From Porphyrobacter sp. HT-58-2 (GTDB lineage: Bacteria; Pseudomonadota; Alphaproteobacteria; Sphingomonadales; Sphingomonadaceae), in contig NZ_CP022600.1 of the NCBI RefSeq assembly GCF_002952215.1, forward strand, positions 2,914,001-2,978,000: a DNA stretch of 64,000 nucleotides, given 5' to 3'. The translations under genes were made by a program, and so were the position numbers. Positions 1 to 9,094 of this stretch are shown here, one piece after another. Within the stretch, counting starts at the first letter, position 1, and every line of letters begins with the position of its first letter. The notes under the pieces were generated by a model. That model did no database searches, had not been told where the DNA came from, and saw only the letters and a program-made list of their open reading frames with translations.

Positions 1-1326
1 GCGGTCGATGTCGATACCGGGGCCTATGCCAATGCCCGCCGGTTCCTGTCGCAGGGGATGATGCCCCCGCAGGACGCGGTTCGTACCGAGGAGATGGTCA
101 ACTACTTCCGCTATGATTACGCCCGCCCCAAGGATGGCAGCCAGCCCTTTTCGGTGACGACCGATGTGGCAAAGACCCCGTGGAACGATGGCACCTATCT
201 GATGCGCATCGGCCTGCGCGGTTATGATATCGACAGCGACGAACGCCCGCCTGCGAACCTCGTGTTCCTGATGGATGTCTCTGGGTCGATGAACGCGCCT
301 GACAAGCTGCCACTGGTCAAGACTGCGCTTGCCGGGTTGGCGGGCGAATTGTCGCCGAAGGACAAGGTGTCGATCGTGGTCTATGCCGGCGCGGCAGGAC
401 TGGTGCTTGAACCCACCAGCGACACCCCGAAGATCAAGCGCGCGCTCGACGGCCTTTCGGCGGGCGGATCGACCGCGGGCGGCGCGGGGATCGAACTGGC
501 CTATCGCATCGCCGAGGACAACTTCATCAAGGGCGGCGTCAACCGCGTCATCCTTGCCACCGACGGCGATTTCAATGTCGGCCTCTCGGACACCAAAGCG
601 CTGATCGAAATGATCGAGAACAAGCGCGACAAGGGCATCACGCTGACCACGCTGGGCTTTGGTCAGGGCAATTACAACGAGGCGATGATGGAGCAGATCG
701 CCAATCACGGGAACGGCAACTACGCCTATATCGACACGGCGCTGGAGGCGAAGAAGGTGCTGGCCGACGAGATGACCAGCACGCTGTTCACCATCGCCAA
801 GGACGTGAAGATCCAGGTGGAATTCAACCCTGCCGTGATCAGCCAGTACCGCCTTGTGGGCTACGAGAACCGGGCCTTGCGCGAGGAGGACTTCGACAAT
901 GATCTTGTCGATGCGGGCGAAATCGGTGCGGGCCATCAGGTGACCGCGATCTATGAAATCGTGCCGGTCGGCGGCAAGGGCTGGATCGCGCCGCGCCGCT
1001 ACGAGGATGCGCCCGACAAGGCCGCCGCCGCGCGGCTCGCCGAGGCCGCCAATGTCAAACTGCGCTACAAGCTGCCCGACGGCGACACCTCGAAGCTGAT
1101 CGAGCAGGCAGTGCCCTCCGCCGCGCTCAAGACAGCCGCTCTGCCACGGGGCGATTTCGCCTTCGCCGCCGCGGTCGCCGCGTTCGGGCAGGTGCTGCGC
1201 GGAGACGAGATGATGATGGGCTTCGACTTTGCCGACATCGACCGGCTCGCCGGCCAGCAGGACAATTACTGGCGCCAGGAATTCCTGCAATTGAACGCGC
1301 TGGCGGGCAGCCTGAAAGGCGGCTGA
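1..1326 (+). CDS. YfbK-like von Willebrand factor type A domain protein (3' part)
   Basis: The reading frame is already open at base 1, so the N-terminus lies outside the window; 441 residues are visible. A MIDAS-type motif DVSGSM, followed by a conserved TDGDFNVG segment, marks a vWA metal-ion-dependent adhesion domain. The start of the visible part (MMPPQDAVRTEEMVNYF) and the C-terminal block after the vWA domain match the layout of the YfbK family (N-terminal YfbK region, vWA, C-terminal DUF3520). Family members are usually lipoproteins or secreted; the signal peptide cannot be checked here. Biochemical role is unknown. The family call is strong, function is not. Confidence 0.88.
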   Translation, partial: AVDVDTGAYANARRFLSQGMMPPQDAVRTEEMVNYFRYDYARPKDGSQPFSVTTDVAKTPWNDGTYLMRIGLRGYDIDSDERPPANLVFLMDVSGSMNAPDKLPLVKTALAGLAGELSPKDKVSIVVYAGAAGLVLEPTSDTPKIKRALDGLSAGGSTAGGAGIELAYRIAEDNFIKGGVNRVILATDGDFNVGLSDTKALIEMIENKRDKGITLTTLGFGQGNYNEAMMEQIANHGNGNYAYIDTALEAKKVLADEMTSTLFTIAKDVKIQVEFNPAVISQYRLVGYENRALREEDFDNDLVDAGEIGAGHQVTAIYEIVPVGGKGWIAPRRYEDAPDKAAAARLAEAANVKLRYKLPDGDTSKLIEQAVPSAALKTAALPRGDFAFAAAVAAFGQVLRGDEMMMGFDFADIDRLAGQQDNYWRQEFLQLNALAGSLKGG

Positions 1327-1427
1327 CGCGGTGCCCGGAGGGTGCGCGACCCGAAGGGACTTGGGATTGACGCCTAGCCGCTGCTACAGCGGTGTTCTTT
1401 TCCGATTCCCCTAGGAGACGCGTGCTC

Positions 1428-2012
1428 ATGTCTGACCAATTTTCCGCTGCCCTGGCGCTAATCGTGCTGAGCCTTGCACTGCTGATCGTCGCGGTGTGGT
1501 TCCTGATGCGCGCCAACCGCAAGGCCAAAATTGTGGAAGACGGCAGTGCCCCGGCCCTCGCCCGCGATGTGCTGGCCGAAGGGGCGGCGCCCGCGCAGCG
1601 CAATCAGGCGCTGATTGATGCGGCTCCGGCGGTTGCCAAAGCTGTCCCGGCACCGGCACCGGCGCCTGCGCCTGCGCCAGAACCTATCTCTCAGCCGGCC
1701 CCAGCGCCCGAGCCCGCACCTGTGCCTGCGCCGGTTGCAGAGGCCCCTGCCCCCGCCCCCGCTCCGGTTGCCGCCGACGATCTGTCGCGCATCAAGGGCA
1801 TTGGCCCCAAACTGGTGGCACTTCTGGGCGAACTCGGCGTCACCAGCTTCGCCCAGATCGCCGGCTGGAGCGATGAGGACATCACCCGCGTCGACGCTCA
1901 GCTTGGCCGTTTTGCCGGACGCATCACCCGCGACCAGTGGGTGGAACAGGCCAGACTTCTCAGCGCCGGGGACGAGGCTGGCTTTGCCGAAAAATTCGGC
2001 AGGAACGGATAA
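1428..2012 (+). CDS. Membrane-anchored helix-hairpin-helix protein with Pro/Ala linker
   Basis: 194 residues. I place the start at 1428 (MSDQF) because an AGGAGA ribosome site sits just upstream; an ATG 36 bases earlier lacks one. Residues about 6-25 are a hydrophobic anchor, followed by a basic stop-transfer patch. Residues about 70-120 are a low-complexity Pro-Ala linker. The C-terminus holds a helix-hairpin-helix fold with the signature RIKGIGPKLVALLGELGV, like the extra domain found in some NuoE-like and ribosomal L21-like proteins. A tethered domain that binds nucleic acid or protein is likely; the partner is unknown. Confidence 0.8.
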   Translation: MSDQFSAALALIVLSLALLIVAVWFLMRANRKAKIVEDGSAPALARDVLAEGAAPAQRNQALIDAAPAVAKAVPAPAPAPAPAPEPISQPAPAPEPAPVPAPVAEAPAPAPAPVAADDLSRIKGIGPKLVALLGELGVTSFAQIAGWSDEDITRVDAQLGRFAGRITRDQWVEQARLLSAGDEAGFAEKFGRNG

Positions 2013-2085
2013 TATTCGCGCCAAGTTGACGTCCAAACCGTGATACACTCCCTGACTTGGGAGTCGTTTTTACGGGAGAGGGCCG

Positions 2086-2442
2086 ATGGCATTGCGAATA
2101 TTGGTCGCCGAAGACGAGTTCATAACCGCATTCGACTTGTGCGACACCTTTGAAGAAGCCGGCTACGAAGTCGAAGGCCCGCACGCCGGGATTTCATCGG
2201 CGATGCTCGCCTGCCAGAAGGAAAAGCCCGATCTTGCCATCCTCGATATCGAACTGGTGGACGGGCTGACCTTTGAACTGGCGCAGACGCTGATCGATGA
2301 AAACGTCCCGGTGATCCTCCATTCCGACCGCGCCAGCGCCGCCGCCCTTGCCGCGCGCTTCCCCCGCGCCACGACACTGGCCAAGCCCTGCCCCCCAGCT
2401 GAACTGCTCGATATCGTCAGCCGCGCGCTCACCCCGGCGTAA
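2086..2442 (+). CDS. Single-domain response regulator (receiver only)
   Basis: 118 residues, a complete CheY-like receiver and nothing else. The acidic pocket is ED at residues 9-10, the phospho-acceptor is D54 in ILDIELVDG, and the conserved lysine lies in the segment TLAKPC near residue 99. An alphaproteobacterial receiver of this kind usually works in a phosphorelay or general stress circuit with a histidine kinase encoded elsewhere. No kinase is adjacent. An AGAG-type ribosome site (gggagagggccg) precedes the ATG. Confidence 0.88.
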   Translation: MALRILVAEDEFITAFDLCDTFEEAGYEVEGPHAGISSAMLACQKEKPDLAILDIELVDGLTFELAQTLIDENVPVILHSDRASAAALAARFPRATTLAKPCPPAELLDIVSRALTPA

Positions 2443-2542
2443 GCGGTCAACGCGCCGCCGGACAGCGACGCTCGCCCCCTTGCCCTGATCTGCCAAGCCT
2501 GCGAAGGCAGTGTCCAAAGAAAACAAGGCAGGAGCAACCCAC

Positions 2543-3742
2543 GTGCACGGCACAACCCCGGCGCGGCTTTCCCCGTTCAACTGGGAAGACCCGTTCGACC
2601 TTGAAAGCCAATTGACCGAAGACGAGCGGATGATCCGCGACGCCGCGCACGGCTTTGCGCAAAGCCAATTGCAGCCACGCGTGATCGACGCCTTCCGCGA
2701 AGAAGCAGACGCGCCCGAACTGTTCCCGATGATGGGGGCCGCAGGCCTGCTGGGCGCTACCATTCCGGAAGAATTCGGCGGCGCGGGCGCCAGCTATGTC
2801 GCCTATGGCCTCATCGCCCGCGAAATCGAGCGCGTGGACAGCGGCTACCGCTCGATGGCGAGCGTGCAGTCGAGCCTCGTGATGCATCCGATCTACGCCT
2901 ATGGCTCGGACGAGCAGCGCCGCAAATACCTCCCCGGCTTGGCCAGCGGCCAATTGATCGGCTGCTTCGGCCTGACCGAGCCGGACGCCGGTTCCGACCC
3001 CGCAGGCATGAAGACCTACGCCAAGAAGGACGGCGATGATTACGTCATCTCCGGCTCCAAGACGTGGATCTCCAACGCGCCTTTCGCCGACGTCTTCGTG
3101 GTCTGGGCCAAGTCCGAGGAGCACGGCGGCGCGATCCGCGGCTTCGTGCTCGAAAAGGGCATGGCGGGGCTTTCCGCCCCCAAGATCAAGGGCAAGATTT
3201 CCCTGCGCGCCTCGACCACCGGCATGATCGTGATGGACGAGGTGCGGGTGCCTGCCAGCGCGCTGCTGCCGAACGTGGAAGGGCTGAAAGGCCCGTTCGG
3301 CTGCCTCAACCGCGCGCGCTACGGCATTTCGTGGGGCGCGATGGGCGCGGCGGAATTCTGCCTCGCTGCCGCGCGCCAGTATGGCCTCGATCGCCACCAG
3401 TTCGGACGCCCGCTGGCGGCGACGCAGCTGTTCCAGAAGAAGCTCGCCGACATGATGAGCGACATTGCGCTGGGCCTTCAGGCTTCCCTGCGCGTCGGGC
3501 GATTGATCGACGAGGGGCGGTTCGCGCCCGACATGATCTCGATCGTCAAGCGCAACAATGTCGGCAAGGCCTTGGACATCGCGCGGGCCGCGCGCGACAT
3601 GCACGGCGGCAACGGCATTTCCGAGGAATATCAGGTGATCCGCCACATGGTGAACCTCGAAACGGTGAACACCTACGAAGGCACGCATGATGTCCACGCG
3701 CTGATCCTCGGCCGTGCGATCACGGGACACGCTGCGTTTTGA
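2543..3742 (+). CDS. gcdH: Glutaryl-CoA dehydrogenase
   Basis: Acyl-CoA dehydrogenase fold of about 399 residues. It oxidises and decarboxylates glutaryl-CoA to crotonyl-CoA in lysine and tryptophan breakdown, passing electrons to ETF. Family-specific segments are visible: [16 protein letters not shown], where the arginine binds the glutaryl carboxylate, and the C-terminal [15 protein letters not shown] with the catalytic glutamate. I prefer the GTG start at 2543 because AGGAG lies 8 bases upstream; an in-frame GTG at 2510 would add 11 residues. It is followed by a 130-base gap rich in dyads. Confidence 0.92.
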   Translation: MHGTTPARLSPFNWEDPFDLESQLTEDERMIRDAAHGFAQSQLQPRVIDAFREEADAPELFPMMGAAGLLGATIPEEFGGAGASYVAYGLIAREIERVDSGYRSMASVQSSLVMHPIYAYGSDEQRRKYLPGLASGQLIGCFGLTEPDAGSDPAGMKTYAKKDGDDYVISGSKTWISNAPFADVFVVWAKSEEHGGAIRGFVLEKGMAGLSAPKIKGKISLRASTTGMIVMDEVRVPASALLPNVEGLKGPFGCLNRARYGISWGAMGAAEFCLAAARQYGLDRHQFGRPLAATQLFQKKLADMMSDIALGLQASLRVGRLIDEGRFAPDMISIVKRNNVGKALDIARAARDMHGGNGISEEYQVIRHMVNLETVNTYEGTHDVHALILGRAITGHAAF

Positions 3743-3872
3743 CCTGCATCGGTCAAGAGGCCACCGGGCCGCAAAGCGGCCCGCAAGGCCGACTGGCCGC
3801 CCGCAGCGATGCGACCTTCAGGTCGCGTGAGCGAGGATTTCGCGCGCCGGACGGCGTGCGGGGAAACAAGAA
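3743..3872. repeat. Dyad-rich intergenic element, REP-like
   Basis: The gap between gcdH and maiA holds two perfect small hairpins: CGGGCCGC-AAA-GCGGCCCG at 3765-3783 and GCGACC-TTCA-GGTCGC at 3811-3826. A near-palindrome (gcgcgccggacggcgtgc) follows. No T-run follows the stems, so they do not look like classical intrinsic terminators. The composition resembles short dispersed intergenic repeats; only a genome-wide count could establish that. Confidence 0.4.
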
Positions 3873-4514
3873 ATGAAACTCTACGGCTACTTCCGCTCGT
3901 CCACTTCCTACCGCTTGCGCATCGCGCTGAACCTGAAGGGGCTGGCGTTCGAGAACGTCCCCGTCAATCTCGTCACCGCCGAGAACAAGAACGCCGCCTT
4001 CACGGCCCGCAATCCCTTCGGCTCGCTGCCGATGCTGGAGGCGGACGGGCGCGACCGGGCGCAATCCATGGCGCTGCTCGAATGGCTGGACGAGGCCTAT
4101 CCGACGCCTGCCTTCCTGCCCGCCGATATCGAGGCGCGCTACACGGTGCGCGAACTCGCCTATGGCATCGCGACCGAAATCCACGCGGTCAACAACCTGC
4201 CGGTGCTGAAATATCTCAAGGACACCCTCGGCCACGCACAGGACGAAATCGACGTCTGGTATCGCCACTGGCTGAAGCGCACGCTCGATCCCGTGGAGGC
4301 GCGGCTGGCGCAATTGGGGACGGGAGACTTCCTGCACGGGAATGCGCCGGGGCTGTTCGAGATTGTGCTCATCCCGCAGCTCGCGAATGCGCGGCGCTTC
4401 GAATACGACCTGTCGGCCAGTCCGCACATGACCCGCATCGAGGCTGCCTGCCTTGCGCTCCCCGCCTTCATCGCGGCGCATCCAGACAGACAGATCGACG
4501 CACCACAAACATAG
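3873..4514 (+). CDS. maiA: Maleylacetoacetate isomerase
   Basis: 213 residues, a zeta-class glutathione S-transferase fold. It isomerises maleylacetoacetate to fumarylacetoacetate in tyrosine/homogentisate degradation. The N-terminal thioredoxin-like half has the zeta-class SSTSYRLRIALNLKG segment (the serines and cysteine-free active site for glutathione) and the NPFGSLPMLE cis-proline region. A helical C-terminal half follows. The fumarylacetoacetase gene starts 24 bases downstream, so the two act in consecutive steps. Homogentisate dioxygenase is not in this window. Confidence 0.93.
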   Translation: MKLYGYFRSSTSYRLRIALNLKGLAFENVPVNLVTAENKNAAFTARNPFGSLPMLEADGRDRAQSMALLEWLDEAYPTPAFLPADIEARYTVRELAYGIATEIHAVNNLPVLKYLKDTLGHAQDEIDVWYRHWLKRTLDPVEARLAQLGTGDFLHGNAPGLFEIVLIPQLANARRFEYDLSASPHMTRIEAACLALPAFIAAHPDRQIDAPQT

Positions 4515-4538
4515 ACACCGTCTCGGGAGGACATATCA

Positions 4539-5549
4539 ATGAAGCTCGCAACCCTCGACAACGGCACGCGCGACGGGCGGCTGGTGGTGGTCAGCAAGGA
4601 TCTCACCCGCTGCTGCGCCGCCGGGTACATCGCGCCGACGCTGCAATATGCGCTCGACAATTGGGAGCGGGTCGCGCCGGAACTCGAAGTCCTCGCCCGC
4701 GATGTCGAGCATGAGGCCGTGCCGTGCGAGCGGTTCCACGAACGCCAGGCCCATTCCCCTCTGCCACGCGCCTATCAGTGGGCTGATGGCAGCGCCTATA
4801 TCAACCATGTCGAACTGGTGCGGCAGGCGCGCGGGGCCAAGGTGCCGGAGAGCTTCTACCACGATCCGCTGATGTATCAGGGCGGCTCGGACAGCTTCCT
4901 GCGCCCGCGGCAGGACATTCCGCTCGGCGATCCGGCCTGGGGCTGCGACATGGAGGGCGAGATCGCCTGCATCACCGGCGATGTGCCGATGGGCTGCACG
5001 CCAGAGGAAGCGGCGGGGCACATCCGGCTGCTGATGCTGGTCAACGACGTGTCCTTGCGCGGCCTCATCCCAGCCGAACTTGAAAAGGGCTTCGGCTTCT
5101 TCCAGTCCAAGCCCGCCAGCGCCTTCTCGCCCGTGGCGGTAACGCCTGACGAGCTGGGCGAGGCGTGGAAGGATGCACTGATCCACCTGCCGCTGATGGT
5201 CGATCTGAACGGCCAGCCCTTCGGCCGCGCCAATGCCGGGGTGGATGCGACCTTCAACCTTGCGCAGCTGGTGGCGCACGCGGCCAAGACCCGCAACCTG
5301 TGTGCAGGCACGATCATCGGCACCGGGACGATCTCGAACAAGGGGGCCGATGGCGGGCCGGGCCAGCCGGTGGCCGAGGGCGGCGCGGGCTATTCCTGCA
5401 TCGCCGAAATCCGCATGATCGAGACGATCACGGGCGGCGCGCCCAAGACGCCGTTCATGCAGGCAGGGGACACGGTGCGGATCGAGATGCGGGACGCGGC
5501 GAACCACTCGATCTTTGGCGCGATTGAGCAGCACGTCGTGGCAGTATAG
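4539..5549 (+). CDS. Fumarylacetoacetate hydrolase family protein
   Basis: 336 residues. It is expected to hydrolyse fumarylacetoacetate to fumarate and acetoacetate, the last step of tyrosine degradation. The core FAH fold is indicated by the segment around CDMEGEIACITGD (metal-binding acidic residues), VNDVSLRGLIP, the SKPASAFSP motif, and TIIGTGTISNKG near the C-terminus. Position directly after maiA supports the pathway. A GGGAGG ribosome site precedes the ATG. It is shorter than the roughly 420-residue eukaryote-like FAH, so it belongs to the shorter FAH-family branch. Confidence 0.9.
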   Translation: MKLATLDNGTRDGRLVVVSKDLTRCCAAGYIAPTLQYALDNWERVAPELEVLARDVEHEAVPCERFHERQAHSPLPRAYQWADGSAYINHVELVRQARGAKVPESFYHDPLMYQGGSDSFLRPRQDIPLGDPAWGCDMEGEIACITGDVPMGCTPEEAAGHIRLLMLVNDVSLRGLIPAELEKGFGFFQSKPASAFSPVAVTPDELGEAWKDALIHLPLMVDLNGQPFGRANAGVDATFNLAQLVAHAAKTRNLCAGTIIGTGTISNKGADGGPGQPVAEGGAGYSCIAEIRMIETITGGAPKTPFMQAGDTVRIEMRDAANHSIFGAIEQHVVAV

Positions 5550-5619
5550 CTTGGGTCTTGCCTCTGACTGGTCGGGGCTTGCCCCCTGCCAGACCCCTGT
5601 TAGACCCCCATCAGAACGA

Positions 5620-5635
5620 TGTTTCGCGTGAAACA
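5620..5635. other. Candidate parS (ParB-binding) site
   Basis: TGTTTCGCGTGAAACA lies in the gap before the aldehyde dehydrogenase gene. It differs from the widely conserved bacterial parS palindrome TGTTTCACGTGAAACA at one central base. The outer 6-base arms are perfect inverted repeats. parS sites cluster near the chromosome origin and are bound by ParB for segregation. A regulatory dyad for the downstream gene is an alternative. Confidence 0.6.
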
Positions 5636-5659
5636 CCACCCGGCTTCGAGGACCCTGCA

Positions 5660-7111
5660 ATGATGGCCTACCCCACCCCCAAGATGTTCATCGCAGGCCA
5701 GTGGATCACGGCTGGCGATGCGGGCGAAATGGCGGTGGTGAACCCGGCGACCGGCGCGGTTCTGGGCCACTGCCCCAAGGCGTCCGTCGCGCAGCTCGAC
5801 GCGGCGCTCAAGGCAGCCGATGACGCCTTCCCCGGCTGGAGCCGCACGTCGGGCGCGGAACGCCATGCCATCCTGCGCCGCGCCGCCGATCTGCTGCGGG
5901 AGCGAGCCGCTGACATCGCCCGGGTCATCACCGCCGAAATGGGCAAGCCCCATGCACAAGGGCTGGGCGAAATCCTTTCGGCCTGCGATACGCTTGATTT
6001 TCTTGGAGAAGAGGCAAAGCGCAGGGGCGGCCGGCTGATCCCGGTACGTGGCGGGCAACTGATCGCACAGATGGTAACACATGAGCCCATCGGCCCTGCG
6101 GTGCTGCTGACGCCATGGAATTTCCCGGTCAACCTGCCTGCCAAGAAGATCGGCGGCGCGCTCGCGGCCGGCTGCACGGCGATCTTCAAACCTGCTGAAA
6201 ATACCCCGGTTTCGGCGCAATTGCTGGTCGAATGCTTTGTCGACGCAGGTGTGCCGGCGGGCGTGCTCAACCTCGTCCACGGCGATCCCGGCCCGATTGC
6301 CGAGCACCTCATCGCCTCACCCGTCACCCGCAAGGTCAGCTTCACCGGATCGACCGCAGTGGGCAAGCAGCTCGGTGCGCTGGCGGCCAGTCACATGAAG
6401 CGTTTCGCACCGGAACTTGGCGGCCATGCTCCTGTTATCGTGAGCAAAAATGCCGATCTGGAACGCGCAGTGGCAATGTGCGCAAGCACCAAGTTCCGCA
6501 ACGCCGGGCAGGTCTGTGTATCGCCCACCCGCTTTCTGGTTGCCAAGGAAGTCTATGATCGCTTCGTCGCCGAGTTCGCGGAACGCGCCAGCAAGCTCAA
6601 GGTCGGCGACCCGGGCGCGGATGAGAGCGTGGATATGGGCCCCCTCGCCCATGGCCGCCGGATCGCCGCGATGGAGCAGGTGGTTGCCGATGCCGGGGGG
6701 AACCGCGGCGAAGTGGTCACCGGAGGCAAGGCACTGGGCGGAAAGGGCTTCTTTTTCCCGCCTACCGTCATCGCCAACCCCGCCGCCGACAGCCGCTTCA
6801 TGACCGAGGAGCCTTTCGGACCGATCGCGGGCATTGTCCCCTTCGACACGATCGAAGACGCGGTCAGGATTGCCAACGGGCTTCGCTATGGCCTTGCTGC
6901 CTATGCCTTTTCCGGCGATCTCGACGAAGCGCACTATCTCGCCGGGAGCCTCAGAGCCGGGATGGTCGGGATCAACCAGTTGATCGTCTCGTCACCCGAA
7001 ACGCCCTTTGGCGGCATCGGCGACAGCGGGTTCGGATCGGAGGGCGGCGAGGAAGGCTATCTCGCTTTCACCGATACCAAGCTGGTGATGCTGGCCAAGG
7101 CCGGCGGATAG
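5660..7111 (+). CDS. NAD(P)-dependent aldehyde dehydrogenase, succinate-semialdehyde dehydrogenase-like
   Basis: 483 residues from the ATG at 5660, which has a GAGGA ribosome site; a longer frame from 5558 would run through the parS-like palindrome and is unlikely to be translated. The catalytic cysteine is in NAGQVCVSPTRF and the general-base glutamate in APELGGHAP. The cofactor segment is TPWNFPVNL, and EEPFGPIAG is the usual C-terminal core. Family features fit class III aldehyde dehydrogenases such as GabD-type or 2,5-dioxovalerate enzymes. The exact substrate cannot be set from sequence. Confidence 0.88.
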   Translation: MMAYPTPKMFIAGQWITAGDAGEMAVVNPATGAVLGHCPKASVAQLDAALKAADDAFPGWSRTSGAERHAILRRAADLLRERAADIARVITAEMGKPHAQGLGEILSACDTLDFLGEEAKRRGGRLIPVRGGQLIAQMVTHEPIGPAVLLTPWNFPVNLPAKKIGGALAAGCTAIFKPAENTPVSAQLLVECFVDAGVPAGVLNLVHGDPGPIAEHLIASPVTRKVSFTGSTAVGKQLGALAASHMKRFAPELGGHAPVIVSKNADLERAVAMCASTKFRNAGQVCVSPTRFLVAKEVYDRFVAEFAERASKLKVGDPGADESVDMGPLAHGRRIAAMEQVVADAGGNRGEVVTGGKALGGKGFFFPPTVIANPAADSRFMTEEPFGPIAGIVPFDTIEDAVRIANGLRYGLAAYAFSGDLDEAHYLAGSLRAGMVGINQLIVSSPETPFGGIGDSGFGSEGGEEGYLAFTDTKLVMLAKAGG

Positions 7112-7382
7112 CGCCGCCCGACACGTCAGCCAATCAGGCTCGCAATCCTTGCGAGGATCGACTGGCGCGATTCCATCGGCTGGATACGCCCATAGCGCGC
7201 GCGGCGCGAATGTTCGTCATGGATGCAGACAGTCCGGCGCATGGGATCCGGCCCACTGGACCAGATAGTTGGTCTTGCCATTGATCGCGTCCCCGATTCG
7301 GATCTTGTTTATGCAAGCATACTAACCCGATTCCTGTGGAAAACACAGAGCAAATGTAGTTAACAGGTGTTACATCTGTGGC
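7112..7382. other. Intergenic gap with no convincing gene
   Basis: 271 bases between two convergent genes. The minus strand has short open stretches in different frames (for example one reading DAINGKTNYLVQWAG before a stop, and another reading RIQPMESRQSILARI), which may be a decayed gene. I do not recognise the parent. The end near 7290-7380 is AT-richer than its surroundings. Confidence 0.3.
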
Positions 7383-8549
7383 TTAGCGATCAGTGCGCCT
7401 CACCCCCGCGATGCGCACATCGGCAAGCGTCGGATAACCGTTAACGGCCATCAGCAGATCCGCCTCCGCGAGGATCGATCGTAACACCCAGGCAGCGCCT
7501 TCCGCACCGCCGAGCGCAAGTCCGTAAGTATAAGGTCGCCCCACCCCGACTGCGCGCGCACCCATGGCGAGAGCCTTGACCGCGTCCGTGCCGGAACGGA
7601 TCCCGCTGTCAAACAGGACGGGCGTGTTACCCGCAGCCTGTACCACGTCCTCCAGCAAGTCGATGGTCGCAATCCCGCCATTCGCCTGCCGCCCGCCGTG
7701 GTTGGAGCAATAGACAGCGTCAGCCCCGTGATCGACTGCGCGGCGGGCGTCGTCGGGGTGGCAGATGCCTTTGAGGACAACGGGCAGTTTGGTGACGGTC
7801 TTGAACCACGCCATATCCTCCCAGGTCAGCACCTGCCCGAAGGTTGCAGCCCAGGTAAAGATCGCTGCAGCCGGGTCTTCTTCCGGCGGCTTGGCGAGCA
7901 GCGAGCGGAACACCGGATCGGTAAAGTAGTTCTGCAGCACCTTGCCGCGCAGCTGCGGAAAGTTCGAGGCGTTGAGATCGCGGGGCCGCCAGCCTGTCAC
8001 CCAGGTGTCGAGCGTCACCACCAGCGCCTTGTAACCCGCATCCTCGGCACGGCGGATCAGGCTCGTTGCCAGTTCCCTGTTCTTAGGCGTGTAGAGCTGG
8101 AACCACGCGGGCGTATCGCCGCAAGCCGCCTTCACGTCCTCCAGCGGATCGTTCGCGAGCGTAGAGGCGCAGAACGGCACCCCCGTCAGCGCCGAGGCGC
8201 GCGCGGCGGCCATATCGCCGTGGCGGTCCTGCGAGGCCTCGCCGTTAAGGCCGATCGGAGCCATAAACAAGGGCGTCGGGTAGCGGTGGCCGAACAATTC
8301 GATGCTGAGATCTCGCACCGAACAATCAACCATCATGCGCGGCACCATCCCCCAGTGGTGGAAGGCGGCGGCGTTCTGGTCCTGCGTATGTTCGTCCCCG
8401 CAGCCGCCCGCGACATAATTGGTGAGCATCGGCCCCAACGCCTCGTGCGCGCGCATTTCCAAAGTGGCGAAATCGACCGGGAAGGTCGGCAGGATGCCGC
8501 GCAATCCGGCATTGTAGATCTCGTTCTGCATCGCGCCGAAATTGCTCAT
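7383..8549 (-). CDS. FMN-dependent alpha-hydroxy acid oxidase (lactate 2-monooxygenase-like)
   Basis: 388 residues with the TIM-barrel of the 2-hydroxyacid oxidase family. The flavin and substrate signature SNHGGRQ near residue 285 contains the catalytic histidine and a conserved arginine. VVLKGICHPDDA and DSGIRSGTDAVKALAMGA complete the FMN phosphate site. N-terminal and middle segments (TLDTWVTGWRPRDLN) are closer to lactate 2-monooxygenase than to L-lactate dehydrogenase LldD. It is a single gene with its own upstream gap; substrate is inferred only at the family level. Confidence 0.87.
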   Translation of the reverse strand: MSNFGAMQNEIYNAGLRGILPTFPVDFATLEMRAHEALGPMLTNYVAGGCGDEHTQDQNAAAFHHWGMVPRMMVDCSVRDLSIELFGHRYPTPLFMAPIGLNGEASQDRHGDMAAARASALTGVPFCASTLANDPLEDVKAACGDTPAWFQLYTPKNRELATSLIRRAEDAGYKALVVTLDTWVTGWRPRDLNASNFPQLRGKVLQNYFTDPVFRSLLAKPPEEDPAAAIFTWAATFGQVLTWEDMAWFKTVTKLPVVLKGICHPDDARRAVDHGADAVYCSNHGGRQANGGIATIDLLEDVVQAAGNTPVLFDSGIRSGTDAVKALAMGARAVGVGRPYTYGLALGGAEGAAWVLRSILAEADLLMAVNGYPTLADVRIAGVRRTDR

Positions 8550-8618
8550 GGCGGCGTTCTCTCCCGTTTGTGTTTGCGCGGGAGATCAGCCGATGCGGCG
8601 CGTCAGGGCAAGGGCTTT

Positions 8619-8960
8619 CTAAGCGAAGAAGCGTTGCAGCCGGGGGCGTATGCGCAGGAAGCGGACATAGGCCGCCTCCAGAATGCGCAGAACAGTGCGA
8701 TTCCGGGCCGCAAGCCCTACCGGGCGCAGCAAGGGAATCGCGCGCCACATCGCTGCAAAAGCCGCCGCGCCAGAATGCACCACTCCGTCCTCCTCGGCAT
8801 GGAAGCGGGCGAGCAACTTCGCGCGGTCGATCGGGCAGGAAGGGTCGGCATCGGCGGCGACATCGACGAAGGTGATGCTTCCTCGCCGGTCAAGCCGCCG
8901 CATCAGCGCGATTTCGCGCAGGCATAGCGGGCAGGCGCCGTCATACCAGACCTTGACCAT
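8619..8960 (-). CDS. DCC-family thiol-disulfide oxidoreductase-like protein (DUF393)
   Basis: 113 residues. The start at 8960 shares one base with the stop of the small gene upstream (TGATG), which decides the start. The N-terminus reads VWYDGACPLCLREI, containing the DxxCPxC motif that names the DCC family; a thioredoxin-like fold is predicted for this family. It is the last gene of the cytochrome bd operon, so a role in oxidase maturation or redox is plausible but unproven. Confidence 0.85.
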   Translation of the reverse strand: MVKVWYDGACPLCLREIALMRRLDRRGSITFVDVAADADPSCPIDRAKLLARFHAEEDGVVHSGAAAFAAMWRAIPLLRPVGLAARNRTVLRILEAAYVRFLRIRPRLQRFFA

Positions 8961-9094
8961 CAGGGGGCGATCCACAGGCGGATGACATAGGCAACCGCGC
9001 CCAGCACGGCGACGCTCGCCGCCCAGATACCCGCCATCCAGAGGAGGCGCTGCCATAAGGGGCCTTCAGGCTCGCGCTCAGGCGGCATCAGCAT
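8960..9094 (-). CDS. DUF2474 small membrane subunit of cytochrome bd (CydX-like)
   Basis: 44 residues. It begins MLMPPEREPEGPLWQRLLWM and then forms a single transmembrane helix ending WIAP. It overlaps cydB upstream and the DCC gene downstream by one base each (TGATG at both joints), strong evidence that it is translated. DUF2474 proteins accompany bd-type oxidases of the cyanide-insensitive branch and probably play the stabilising role that CydX plays in E. coli. Confidence 0.85.
   Translation of the reverse strand: MLMPPEREPEGPLWQRLLWMAGIWAASVAVLGAVAYVIRLWIAP

Noticed and set aside
1640..1765. Repetitive CCGGCGCC-rich stretch that might look like a tandem repeat
   Set aside because: It encodes the Pro-Ala linker of the helix-hairpin-helix protein; low complexity, not a separate repeat element.
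2447..3730. 427-residue minus-strand open frame
   Set aside because: Antisense to glutaryl-CoA dehydrogenase; composition typical of a mirrored high-GC gene.
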